Assembly (NCBI RefSeq): GCF_015234135.1
Contig: NZ_JADGIK010000005.1
Coordinates: 222,216 to 286,215 of the forward strand
Origin: Faecalibacter rhinopitheci
GTDB lineage: Bacteria; Bacteroidota; Bacteroidia; Flavobacteriales; Weeksellaceae
Direction of reading: 5' to 3'
DNA length: 64,000 nucleotides
The notes beneath the pieces are model-generated. The model was not told where the DNA came from. It did no database searches and was given only the letters and a program-made list of their open reading frames with translations. The translations under genes and the position numbers were made by a program. Below are positions 27,262 to 35,288 of this stretch, one piece after another (the stretch's first letter is position 1; each line of letters begins with the position of its first letter).

Positions 27262-28026
27262 ATGAAAAAACTATTTATCTTACTTATTGCTTTTATTTTT
27301 TCTTTTTCATTTGCCAATGCTCAAAATTTTAAGGTTGGAGAGTTTTTAAAATTTAGAATACATTATACTGGTCTTAATGCTGGATATGCAACAATAGAAG
27401 TAAAAGATGCTAAATATAATGGAGAAAATCATTATCATATTGTAGGTAAAGGAAGCTCTAGTGGTGCTGTAAAAGCATTTTACAAAGTAGAAGACTTATA
27501 CGAATCTTACATCAATAAATCAACCATGAAACCTTCTAAATTTGTACGAGATATATATGAAGGTGGCTATACCCGAAACCAGATATATTATTTTGACCAT
27601 GCACGTAAACAAGTAAAAGTTGATAATATAAAACATAAAAAGGTTACGTATGAAACTATTCCTTCTGATGCTCAAGATTTATTATCTGCTTTTTTTAATT
27701 TAAGAAATGTTGACAATAGTAAATTAAAAACTGGTGATTATATTAATGAAAATATATTTATGGGAGAGGAAACTTTTAAGTTTAGATTAAAAGTTTTAGG
27801 TCGTGAAGTTAAAAAAACCAAGTTTGGTAAGATTAATACGATTAAAATACGTCCATATGTTCAATCTGGACGTGTATTTAAAGAATCTGAATCTGTTACA
27901 ATGTGGGTTACAGATGACGATAACTTAGTCCCTGTGCATATAAAAGCCTCGTTAGTAGTAGGCTCTTTAAATGCTGAATTATACGAATATAAAAACCTTA
28001 AATATCCTATAAAATTTACAAAATAA
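27262..28026 (+). CDS. DUF3108 domain-containing exported protein
   Basis: A 254-residue protein from ATG 27262 with a signal peptide (about 1-20, ending FANAQ). The mature part matches DUF3108: FKVGEFLKFRIHYTGLNAGYATIEVKD at the start, DLYESYINKSTMKPSKFVRDIYEGGY in the middle and VTMWVTDDDNLVPVHIKASLVVGSLNAELYEYKN at the end. The fold is a beta-rich lipocalin-like sheet. Periplasmic or outer-membrane associated; the function is not known. It is a single gene with terminators on both sides. Confidence 0.85.
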   Translation: MKKLFILLIAFIFSFSFANAQNFKVGEFLKFRIHYTGLNAGYATIEVKDAKYNGENHYHIVGKGSSSGAVKAFYKVEDLYESYINKSTMKPSKFVRDIYEGGYTRNQIYYFDHARKQVKVDNIKHKKVTYETIPSDAQDLLSAFFNLRNVDNSKLKTGDYINENIFMGEETFKFRLKVLGREVKKTKFGKINTIKIRPYVQSGRVFKESESVTMWVTDDDNLVPVHIKASLVVGSLNAELYEYKNLKYPIKFTK

Positions 28027-28032
28027 AAATAT

Positions 28033-28062
28033 AAAGCGGCTAAAGTTATAGCCGTTTTTTTT
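28033..28062. terminator. Terminator between convergent genes
   Basis: CGGCTA and TAGCCG arms with a short loop followed by eight T residues, just after the DUF3108 gene and at the end of aat. Confidence 0.7.
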
Positions 28063-28699
28063 ATTCTTGAGAATCTAAATAATTTAAGAATATATCAGAT
28101 GGAATTTCAATTGCACCTAAAGAAGCTAAATGCTCTGAATAGACTTGACAATCTATAACTTCATATTTTTTATGATATTTAGCGACAAATTGAATAAAAC
28201 CTGCTTTGGAAGCGTTACTTACTTTTGCAAACATACTTTCTCCACAAAATACATTACCCATATCCAATCCATAAAATCCGCCTACTAACTCATCATTTTG
28301 CCAAACCTCAATACTTTTAGCAACTCCCATCTCGTGTAATTTGCAGTAAGCTTCAATCATCTCGTTAGTAATCCAAGTACCATCTTGGTCTTTTCTAGGC
28401 GCTTGAGAGCAATTGGTAATTACTTCTCTGAAAGCTTTATTTTCCGTATATGTAAATATTTTATCTCTAAAAACCTTTTTCATGGATTTAGAAACATATA
28501 GATTTTCAGGAAACAGTACAAAGCGATCATGAGGGAACCACCATAAAATAGGTTCATCTTCATTAAACCATGGAAAGATTCCTTTCTTGTAAGCTAATAT
28601 AATTCGTTCTGGAGAAAGATCTCCTCCTACTGCAATAATTCCTTCCTCTGAAGTCTCTGAATAATCAGGAAAGCTTAAATCTTGACTTAACCAATACAT
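28061..28699 (-). CDS. aat: Leucyl/phenylalanyl-tRNA-protein transferase
   Basis: A 212-residue cytoplasmic enzyme that adds Leu or Phe to proteins with N-terminal Lys or Arg for N-end-rule degradation. Family motifs: YKKGIFPWFNEDEPILWWFPHDRFVLFP near residue 35-60, WITNEMIEAYCKLHEMGVAKSIEVW, and GGFYGLDMGNVFCGESMF. It ends with the DCQVYSEHLASLGA motif. Downstream of it on the same strand is only a terminator; its start lies close to the DUF3127 gene's terminator. Confidence 0.93.
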   Translation of the reverse strand: MYWLSQDLSFPDYSETSEEGIIAVGGDLSPERIILAYKKGIFPWFNEDEPILWWFPHDRFVLFPENLYVSKSMKKVFRDKIFTYTENKAFREVITNCSQAPRKDQDGTWITNEMIEAYCKLHEMGVAKSIEVWQNDELVGGFYGLDMGNVFCGESMFAKVSNASKAGFIQFVAKYHKKYEVIDCQVYSEHLASLGAIEIPSDIFLNYLDSQE

Positions 28700-28713
28700 T
28701 TTACTACAATTAA

Positions 28714-28738
28714 AAAAACGTACCCCGCAAAGGATACG
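28714..28738 (-). terminator. Weak terminator after the DUF3127 gene
   Basis: On the minus strand CGTATCC and GGGTACG pair (one G-U) followed by seven T residues. Confidence 0.55.
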
Positions 28739-28772
28739 CTTAAATTATTATTTCTTTTGAAAATTTCCAATA

Positions 28773-29147
28773 TTAGAATGGTAAATCATCATCATCAGAT
28801 GATCCAAAAGTATCTACTGGTGGAGCAGGTGCAAAATCTTGGTATCCTCCTCCATTTTCTGTTGGTTGCTCTGGAGTAAGTGCTTCAATTCTCCATCCTT
28901 GGATAGAATTAAAATATTTAGCCACTCCTTCTGGATTAATCCACTCACGACCACGTATATTGATTGAAACTTTAACTTCAGCTCCTTCTTTGTATGCATT
29001 TAAAACATCAGTCTTATCTTGAGTAAATTCAATTAAAATATCTTGAGGATATTGTTCTTGAGTAGTAACAACAAGTTCTCTCTTCTTAAAACTAGCTGTA
29101 ACATTCTGTGTTTCAAATATTTTTTTAATTCTACCTGTAATTTCCAT
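28773..29147 (-). CDS. DUF3127 protein with SSB-like acidic C-terminal tip
   Basis: A 124-residue protein of the Bacteroidota family DUF3127, thought to have an OB-like nucleic-acid-binding fold: MEITGRIKKIFETQNVTASFKKRELVVTT, then VKVSINIRGREWINPEGVAKYFNSIQGWRIE. A low-complexity Pro/Gly/Gln linker (about 92-115) leads to a final DDDDLPF. This ending closely resembles the DDDIPF tip of single-stranded DNA-binding protein that recruits repair partners. A role in DNA or RNA handling is inferred; no direct proof from sequence. Confidence 0.85.
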   Translation of the reverse strand: MEITGRIKKIFETQNVTASFKKRELVVTTQEQYPQDILIEFTQDKTDVLNAYKEGAEVKVSINIRGREWINPEGVAKYFNSIQGWRIEALTPEQPTENGGGYQDFAPAPPVDTFGSSDDDDLPF

Positions 29148-29213
29148 AATTTCTAAATGCTTTGTGCAAATTTAAATTTTAAAAAAAGATTAAAAAAATT
29201 TTATTTGTAAATT

Positions 29214-29242
29214 TTGTTAACTAGAAAACTTGTGTATATTTG
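29214..29242 (+). promoter_or_regulatory. Bacteroidota-type promoter for tRNA-Leu
   Basis: TTG at 29214-29216, 18 bases, then TATATTTG at 29235-29242, matching TTG...TAnnTTTG. It lies 25 bases before the tRNA. Confidence 0.75.
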
Positions 29243-29267
29243 CACTCGTAATCAGTAAACGATTCAA

Positions 29268-29349
29268 GCGGGCGTGGTGGAATTGGTAGACACGCTAGAC
29301 TTAGGATCTAGTGCCGCAAGGTGTGGGAGTTCGAGTCTCCCCGCCCGTA
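29268..29349 (+). tRNA. tRNA-Leu (anticodon UAG)
   Basis: An 82-base class II tRNA. The acceptor stem GCGGGCG pairs with CGCCCGT (one G-U), the anticodon stem CTAGA/TCTAG encloses loop CTTAGGA with TAG at 29302-29304, and a variable arm and the TTCGAGTCT T-loop follow. Discriminator A at 29349; CCA is not encoded. Confidence 0.97.
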
Positions 29350-29356
29350 CAACTTC

Positions 29357-29391
29357 AAAAAAGGGAACTAATAAATTAGTTCCCTTTTTTT
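29357..29391 (+). terminator. Terminator after tRNA-Leu
   Basis: A 16-bp A-to-T inverted repeat (AAAAAAGGGAACTAAT with complement), 2-nt loop, T-run. Confidence 0.85.
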
Positions 29392-29835
29392 ATTTCATAT
29401 AATTTTATAAATATAAAAAAACAGATTAAGAAGAATCCTAACCTGTTTGTGCTTATTATATTCTATAATTTTTTTTCTAAATTATTTATTTTGCTTTCTG
29501 TTAAATACATATAATATGTAAATAAATGAAAGAACAACCATTCCGAAGAATAAAAGCAACATCTGCATAACATCAATATTTTAAGTGAATAATATTTATT
29601 ATTAAATATTAAACCAAATTATCAATCAAAATTAGTTAAATCTATCGAGATTGTATTTAATATTTTATCAATTAATTCTTTAAATCCATAATACTGATAA
29701 ATTTCGTCACATTAATTTATATAATTCAAAAATAAATTTAATCATTCATTAACAAATACTTATAACTATTTTAATAATTATTAGATTTTGATTTACGTAA
29801 CTTTAAATTAATAATAACCAAAACTATAAATTACA
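29392..29835. other. 444-base intergenic region
   Basis: A very A+T-rich stretch between tRNA-Leu and the CsbD gene. It contains one possible 28-codon minus-strand ORF (29482-29568). Nothing else stands out. Confidence 0.6.
29482..29568 (-). CDS. Possible 28-residue single-pass membrane peptide
   Basis: A minus-strand ATG at 29568 opens a 28-codon frame ending TAA at 29482. It encodes MQMLLLFFGMVVLSFIYIL followed by a short basic tail (YVFNRKQNK), i.e. one membrane helix with positive-inside C-terminus. An in-frame stop lies 13 bases upstream. No clear ribosome site, but strong Shine-Dalgarno sites are rare in Bacteroidota. Not recognised; it may be a chance ORF. Confidence 0.35.
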   Translation of the reverse strand: MQMLLLFFGMVVLSFIYILYVFNRKQNK

Positions 29836-30042
29836 ATGGAAAATTTAGAATTAGAAGGAAAATGGAATCGCGTAAAAGGAGCTGTTAAACAAAAATATGG
29901 TGAATGGTTTGACGATGATAAAGTTTTTGCTGAAGGAAAATGGGATGAAATAGTAGGTAAAATTCAGGAAAAATCTGGACGTACAAAAGAGGATCTTGAA
30001 AAAGAGATTTCTGAATGGAAAGAAGATAATGAAGTGAGATAA
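29836..30042 (+). CDS. CsbD-family stress protein
   Basis: A 68-residue highly charged protein with the CsbD pattern: LEGKWNRVKGAVKQKYGEWFDDD, then EGKWDEIVGKIQEKSGRTKEDLEKEI. CsbD proteins are general-stress proteins of unknown mechanism. A single gene that ends in a large palindromic terminator. It shares the charged, LEA-like style of the 511-918 gene but not its sequence. Confidence 0.9.
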   Translation: MENLELEGKWNRVKGAVKQKYGEWFDDDKVFAEGKWDEIVGKIQEKSGRTKEDLEKEISEWKEDNEVR

Positions 30043-30051
30043 AATCTCTTT

Positions 30052-30099
30052 TTATAATATAAAATGGTCAGTGCATGCACTGACCATTTTATATTATAA
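30052..30099. terminator. 48-bp perfect palindrome acting as bidirectional terminator
   Basis: Bases 30052-30075 are the exact reverse complement of 30076-30099, with centre GTGCA|TGCAC and no spacer. It lies between the convergent CsbD and acetyltransferase genes and overlaps the stop codon of the latter. A/T-rich flanks fit a two-way terminator. Confidence 0.75.
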
Positions 30100-31209
30100 G
30101 TCTTTTCTGAAAGTTTTTCTTCTTTTGTGAATCACAGGATTGAATTTACTCCACAGTTGTAAGATTTTTGTATTCTCTTCTAATAATGGATTAGTCTCTA
30201 TCGTTTTAATTCCTCTACGTTCAAAGTTTTCATGCAATTGTTTAAAAATTAAAGCATTTATTCCTTTATTTTGATATTCAGGATCTATTCCTATTAAATA
30301 AAGCTCTACATGGTCGTTATGCTTCATTGCGCGCAATAAGTGCCACCACCCGAAGGGAAACATACTTCCATTTGCTTTTTGGAATCCTGCCGAATAAGAA
30401 GGCATAGTTATGGCAAATGCTACCATTTTTCCTTTTTCATCTTTAACGCATGAAATAAAATCAGGATGTATAAACTTTAGATATTTTTTCTTGTAATGCT
30501 CAACCTGAAATTTTTCTATAGGTACAAAACTTTGTAAATCTGCATATGTTTTATTTAGCAAATCAAACATTTCGTCAACATGAGGCATTAAGTCTGAAAT
30601 AGATTTAAAATGATAGTTAGAAACCTTATAACGCTTTTCTATAATTGCATTTAACTTTTTTGATTTTTCAATTTCTATATCATCAAATCCAAATTTATAT
30701 TCTAACCATTGTGCTTCAGGTACAAATCCTAATTCTTTGATGTGTTTTGCATAATATGGATGATTATAAATGCCAATCATCGTTGCGCGACTGTTAAAAC
30801 CTTCGGTCAACATCCCTGCTTTGTCCATATTAGAAAACCCCATAGGACCTTCCATATATTTAGTCCCATGCTGTTTACCTAACTCCTCTACCTTATTTAA
30901 TAAAGCTTTTAAGATTTCGATATCATCTTCATAATCTAACCAACCAAATCTAACTTTATTCTTATGTAGTTCATTAATCTCTGTTAAGTTAATTATTGCG
31001 ACAATACGACCTACAACCTTATTATCTTTATACGCTAATAAAAATTTAGCTTTTACAGTTTTAAAAATGTCATTAGAAGGATTAAAACCCTTTAATTCAT
31101 TTTTTTTTATTGGAGGAACCCAATAAGGATTATCCTTATAGATTCGAAAAGGTAAATCGACAAATTCTTTTCTTTCTTTTGAAGATTTTACTTCTCTAAT
31201 ATTAATCAT
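30094..31209 (-). CDS. GNAT-like N-acetyltransferase family protein
   Basis: A 371-residue cytoplasmic protein from ATG 31209; a TTG 36 bases earlier would add a non-family extension. N-terminal half has RIYKDNPYWVPPI and GRIVAIIN, typical of a large Bacteroidota GNAT family; C-terminal half has VELYLIGIDPEYQNKGINALIFKQLHENFERRGIKTIETNPLLEEN, the acetyl-CoA-binding motif A. Substrate unknown. The end overlaps a 48-bp palindrome. Confidence 0.82.
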   Translation of the reverse strand: MINIREVKSSKERKEFVDLPFRIYKDNPYWVPPIKKNELKGFNPSNDIFKTVKAKFLLAYKDNKVVGRIVAIINLTEINELHKNKVRFGWLDYEDDIEILKALLNKVEELGKQHGTKYMEGPMGFSNMDKAGMLTEGFNSRATMIGIYNHPYYAKHIKELGFVPEAQWLEYKFGFDDIEIEKSKKLNAIIEKRYKVSNYHFKSISDLMPHVDEMFDLLNKTYADLQSFVPIEKFQVEHYKKKYLKFIHPDFISCVKDEKGKMVAFAITMPSYSAGFQKANGSMFPFGWWHLLRAMKHNDHVELYLIGIDPEYQNKGINALIFKQLHENFERRGIKTIETNPLLEENTKILQLWSKFNPVIHKRRKTFRKDL

Positions 31210-31250
31210 TAGGATTATTTTTTTTAAAATGAAATCAGAATACAAATATA

Positions 31251-31757
31251 CTACGGAACAATTTTTTCTACGACAGATTTATCATTTTGATTTCTTCCGT
31301 ATATCAATATATATTCAACTTTAGTCTTTAATGCTGAGGAGTTTTTTTCTGTTTGAATAAAAATTCTATCTACTTTAATAATTTTCCCATTTATAACAAC
31401 TTCTACCCAATAGGATTTTCCTACAGATTTTATCTTAAATGGTAACTTTTTTTGGGCAGATAATACAAATTGATTTTTAGTTGAAGTTAAATATGTAATT
31501 CCATATGCAAACTCTTTCTGAAGAGTCGTTAACTCATCTTTCTTTCCATCCTTTTCATAATTTATTCTATATACATTTATAGGATTTACTTTTTCTAAGA
31601 CGTTATTTTTTACATTAGCATGATATACAAATGTGTTTTTATTTTTATTGTGCTGTATATAGAATAGTAAAAAAGGATGTGTAGGAATTGGATAATTTTC
31701 TTGACTAAATGCCAAAGATAAAGTTGAGAAAAATAATAGAAAAAATTTTAATTTCAT
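31251..31757 (-). CDS. DUF4833 domain-containing exported protein
   Basis: A 168-residue protein with a signal peptide (about 1-18, ending LAFSQ). The mature part resembles DUF4833: FLLFYIQHNKNKNTFVYHAN, INVYRINYEKDGKKDELTTLQKEFAYGI and a final VEYILIYGRN strand. This is a small periplasmic beta-rich domain of unknown role. It stops 41 bases before the acetyltransferase ATG on the same strand and may be co-transcribed with it. Confidence 0.72.
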   Translation of the reverse strand: MKLKFFLLFFSTLSLAFSQENYPIPTHPFLLFYIQHNKNKNTFVYHANVKNNVLEKVNPINVYRINYEKDGKKDELTTLQKEFAYGITYLTSTKNQFVLSAQKKLPFKIKSVGKSYWVEVVINGKIIKVDRIFIQTEKNSSALKTKVEYILIYGRNQNDKSVVEKIVP

Positions 31758-31870
31758 GGTTCGTAAAAGACTAAAACAATCTAATAAATTTATAACAAAA
31801 AACCATTAAAACACTGAATATGTTGACTTAAAATGAATTTTAATTAAAAATTTAGTAAAATAAATTATAA

Positions 31871-32506
31871 CTATATTCTTTTTGATTTTATCCATTCTAT
31901 CATCATCGGAAGTATAGAAAAAAGTATAATTACACCCACAACTATCTCAAAATTATTTTTAACAACAGGAATATTACCTAAGAAGTAGCCTAAAAGTGTA
32001 ATCCCTAAGACCCAAATAGTTCCCCCTAGAATATTATATTTTATAAATGTAGCGTAATGCATTTTAGATATTCCTGCCACAAAAGGAGCTAACGTGCGTA
32101 CAATAGGTACAAAACGTGCAATAACAATTGTTTTAGATCCATACTTTTTAAAAAAATCTTCTGTCTTATACACTGCATCATCTTTAATAATTCTTTTACC
32201 AAAAATCGTTTGATGCACTAATTTATAACCTAGATATTTCCCTATCAGATAATTTACTGTATCTCCTAATATTGCAGCAATACATAACATTATAATGATT
32301 ATATACACATTAATTTGATCTGGAAATGCAGCAGATAACATACCTGTCGCAAACAAAAGTGAATCTCCTGGTAAGAAAGGTAAAACAACTACCCCAGTTT
32401 CAATAAAAATTAAACTAAAGAGAATAATATAAAACCAGTTAGGATATAACATTAAAAAATGTTCTAAATATTGATCTATATGTAATAGATAATCTAAAAT
32501 TTCCAT
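31871..32506 (-). CDS. DedA-family membrane protein (copy 2)
   Basis: A 211-residue inner-membrane protein with the DedA/SNARE-associated signature: ETGVVVLPFLPGDSLLFATGML near residue 37, then KYGSKTIVIARFVPIVRTLAPFVAGI, which holds the conserved Arg residues, and a final GTIWVLGITLLGYFLGNIP. DedA proteins are linked to flipping of phospholipid or undecaprenyl-phosphate carriers. It is a close paralogue of the neighbouring 32558-33223 gene, but a terminator separates the two. Confidence 0.9.
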   Translation of the reverse strand: MEILDYLLHIDQYLEHFLMLYPNWFYIILFSLIFIETGVVVLPFLPGDSLLFATGMLSAAFPDQINVYIIIIMLCIAAILGDTVNYLIGKYLGYKLVHQTIFGKRIIKDDAVYKTEDFFKKYGSKTIVIARFVPIVRTLAPFVAGISKMHYATFIKYNILGGTIWVLGITLLGYFLGNIPVVKNNFEIVVGVIILFSILPMMIEWIKSKRI

Positions 32507-32516
32507 GATATAAAAT

Positions 32517-32551
32517 AAAAAACTCGGTTCAAATATTGAACCGAGTTTTTT
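32517..32551 (-). terminator. Terminator between the DedA paralogues
   Basis: Perfect 10-bp stem CTCGGTTCAA with a 3-nt loop, flanked by A-run and T-run. It separates transcription of the two dedA-like genes. Confidence 0.85.
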
Positions 32552-32557
32552 GAAAAA

Positions 32558-33223
32558 TTATTTAGTTGATGTTTCTTTTTTTGAAAATTTCTCTTTCAAG
32601 AATTCAAATATAATTGGTAACACTGAGATAATTGTGATAGCTAAGATTACTTTAGAAAAATTTTCTTTAATAAAAGGTACATTTCCTAAAAAGTAACCAG
32701 CCAAAGTAATGCCGACAACCCAAAGTATGGCACCAATTACATTGTATGTTAAGAACGTTTTATAGGACATTCTACCAATTCCCGCAACAAATGGAGCTAA
32801 AGTTCTTACAATAGGCACAAAGCGTGCAATAACAATTGTTTTAGATCCATATTTTTCATAAAATTGATGAGTTTTATCAATATGCTCTTGTTGAATAAAT
32901 TGTTTTCCTAAAATTTTTACTTTAGTAGCTTTATAACCGAGATTCTGCCCAATTTTATAATTTAATGTATCTCCTAAGATGGCTGCAATAAGCAATAATC
33001 CTATAATAATCCAAACACTCAAATCGTTTGGTTGAGCGGCAAGCATACCAGCTGCAAATAACAAGGAGTCTCCAGGTAAAAAGGGCATTACTACAACACC
33101 AGTTTCTACAAAAATGATTAAAAATAATATAGCGTACAGCCATAATCCGTAATCATTTGCAAATTGACTTAAATGTTGGTCAATATGCAATAAAAAATCA
33201 AATAAATTTAATAAAATTTCCAT
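32558..33223 (-). CDS. DedA-family membrane protein (copy 1)
   Basis: A 221-residue DedA protein similar along its length to the next gene. Shared blocks are ETGVVVMPFLPGDSLLFAAGML, YGSKTIVIARFVPIVRTLAPFVAGI and ILWVVGITLAGYFLGNVP. It has a longer charged C-terminus (FEFLKEKFSKKETSTK). It lies 8 bases after yraN on the same strand and is probably co-transcribed with it. A local gene duplication followed by promoter separation is the simplest history. Confidence 0.9.
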   Translation of the reverse strand: MEILLNLFDFLLHIDQHLSQFANDYGLWLYAILFLIIFVETGVVVMPFLPGDSLLFAAGMLAAQPNDLSVWIIIGLLLIAAILGDTLNYKIGQNLGYKATKVKILGKQFIQQEHIDKTHQFYEKYGSKTIVIARFVPIVRTLAPFVAGIGRMSYKTFLTYNVIGAILWVVGITLAGYFLGNVPFIKENFSKVILAITIISVLPIIFEFLKEKFSKKETSTK

Positions 33224-33231
33224 TATAAAAG

Positions 33232-33597
33232 TTAAAGTTCGATAGCACTAAAGGCATTGATAATATGATTGGTTTCCCATTCACCTTTTTGCTTTAGAAG
33301 CGCTAAAATATCAAATCTTACTTCACCATCAATGCCATTTTTTAAAATAAAATCATTTGCGGCTGAAATAAGTAATTTTTTCTTTTTGGTTGTGACTGAA
33401 TTTTCAGGCAAATTTACATGATTTGTAGTTCTTGCTTTAACTTCAATTATTAAGATAACGTTATCTTTTTCAACGATTAAATCTATTTCTGCTTTCTGAA
33501 AAAAATAATTACGCGCTAGTATTTTATAATCTAAATTTTCAAAATAATCTACTGCGAAATTTTCTGCTTCTTTTCCGAAATCATAAGATTTACTCAT
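33232..33597 (-). CDS. YraN / UPF0102 family endonuclease-like protein
   Basis: A 121-residue protein with the restriction-endonuclease-like core of UPF0102: GKEAENFAVDYFENLDYKILARNYFFQKAEIDLIVEKDNVILIIEVKAR, where E-x(n)-D and E-x-K supply the presumed metal site. Family members are predicted Holliday-junction-resolvase-related nucleases without a settled function. It lies 20 bases after upp and 8 bases before the first dedA-like gene. Confidence 0.9.
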   Translation of the reverse strand: MSKSYDFGKEAENFAVDYFENLDYKILARNYFFQKAEIDLIVEKDNVILIIEVKARTTNHVNLPENSVTTKKKKLLISAANDFILKNGIDGEVRFDILALLKQKGEWETNHIINAFSAIEL

Positions 33598-33617
33598 TCC
33601 ACACTCAATTTTATGCT

Positions 33618-34259
<642 letters not shown>

Positions 34260-34262
34260 TTA

Positions 34263-35198
34263 TTATATAGAATACAAATTTACTGAATTTGCATCGACTT
34301 TTAGGTGTACTTTATCACCCATTTTTAAAGATAAATTGTAACCCGTATGACCTGCAGGAAATTCGTAACCTATTGGTATATTTAAAGTTTTTGTCAACTC
34401 CTGTATTACGTTATATGTGTTGGGATCATAAGGATGATAATAATTTTGGCTATTTTCTTCTTCAGTATCCATATGGGTAAAACTTCCTAAAATAAGTCCA
34501 TTAATTTGATCAAATATTCCATTACGTTTTAAATTCATCAACATACGATCTACTGCATACCAATTCTCAAACCAATCTTCTATGAATAATATTTTCCCCT
34601 TCGGATTAATTGCAGATATGCTTCCTAACAAAGAATATATGATGGATAAATTTCCACCCACTAACTCACCCTCAGCTTCCCCAACTTTATTAAATAGATG
34701 AGTTGTAGGTATTGTATAATTTATTTTTTCTCCAACCAAAGTTTTATATAAACTTAAATATGAATTTTCATGATAATCTACTCCTACTAATTTTTTAGCT
34801 GTAACACCATGAATTGTTTGAAAGCCTAATTGATTTATGTGATTATGAAAAACAGTAATATCTGAGTAACCAATTATCCACTTAGGATTTTGTTTAAATG
34901 TTGAAAAATCTAATTTATCAATGATTTTAACGCAACCATATCCCCCACGTGCACACCAAATTGCTTTAATAGATGGATCATCCAAAGCCCATTGAAAATC
35001 TTCTGCTCGCTCTTCATCCGTTCCTGCGTATAAATATCCGAGATTGTATTCCTTATAAATATTTTTTCCTAATGTTACTTCAAATCCCCATTCTTGGATT
35101 AAATTTATTGCTTCTTCTAGTTCACCTTCAATCATTCGTTTTGCTGGTGCTACAATGGCTATTTTATCTCCTTTTTGTAAATATGCAGGTCGAATCAT
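34263..35198 (-). CDS. LD-carboxypeptidase (peptidase family S66)
   Basis: A 311-residue cytoplasmic serine peptidase that trims the terminal D-Ala from muropeptide tetrapeptides during wall recycling. ATG at 35198 is preferred over a 5' extension with TTG. Landmarks: IRPAYLQKGDKIAIVAPA, ARGGYGCVKIIDKLD, the nucleophile in WIIGYSDITVFHNHI, the SLGxI-like SLLGSISAINPKGKILFIED with the acidic residue and the final GHTGYN with the histidine. Located upstream of upp with 9 bases between. Confidence 0.92.
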   Translation of the reverse strand: MIRPAYLQKGDKIAIVAPAKRMIEGELEEAINLIQEWGFEVTLGKNIYKEYNLGYLYAGTDEERAEDFQWALDDPSIKAIWCARGGYGCVKIIDKLDFSTFKQNPKWIIGYSDITVFHNHINQLGFQTIHGVTAKKLVGVDYHENSYLSLYKTLVGEKINYTIPTTHLFNKVGEAEGELVGGNLSIIYSLLGSISAINPKGKILFIEDWFENWYAVDRMLMNLKRNGIFDQINGLILGSFTHMDTEEENSQNYYHPYDPNTYNVIQELTKTLNIPIGYEFPAGHTGYNLSLKMGDKVHLKVDANSVNLYSI

Positions 35199-35227
35199 AT
35201 AATTTTTAAAAATTTTGATAAAGTTAA

Positions 35228-35262
35228 ACACAAAAAAAAGACGAACTTGAAAGTTCGCCTTT
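35228..35262 (-). terminator. Terminator after the TonB receptor at 35289
   Basis: On the minus strand AGGCGAACTT/AAGTTCGTCT pair (one G-U), loop TC, then a T-run of eight. The 38177 receptor ends in a related hairpin. Confidence 0.8.
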
Positions 35263-35288
35263 TTTATATATGTAAGATTTAAATCTTA

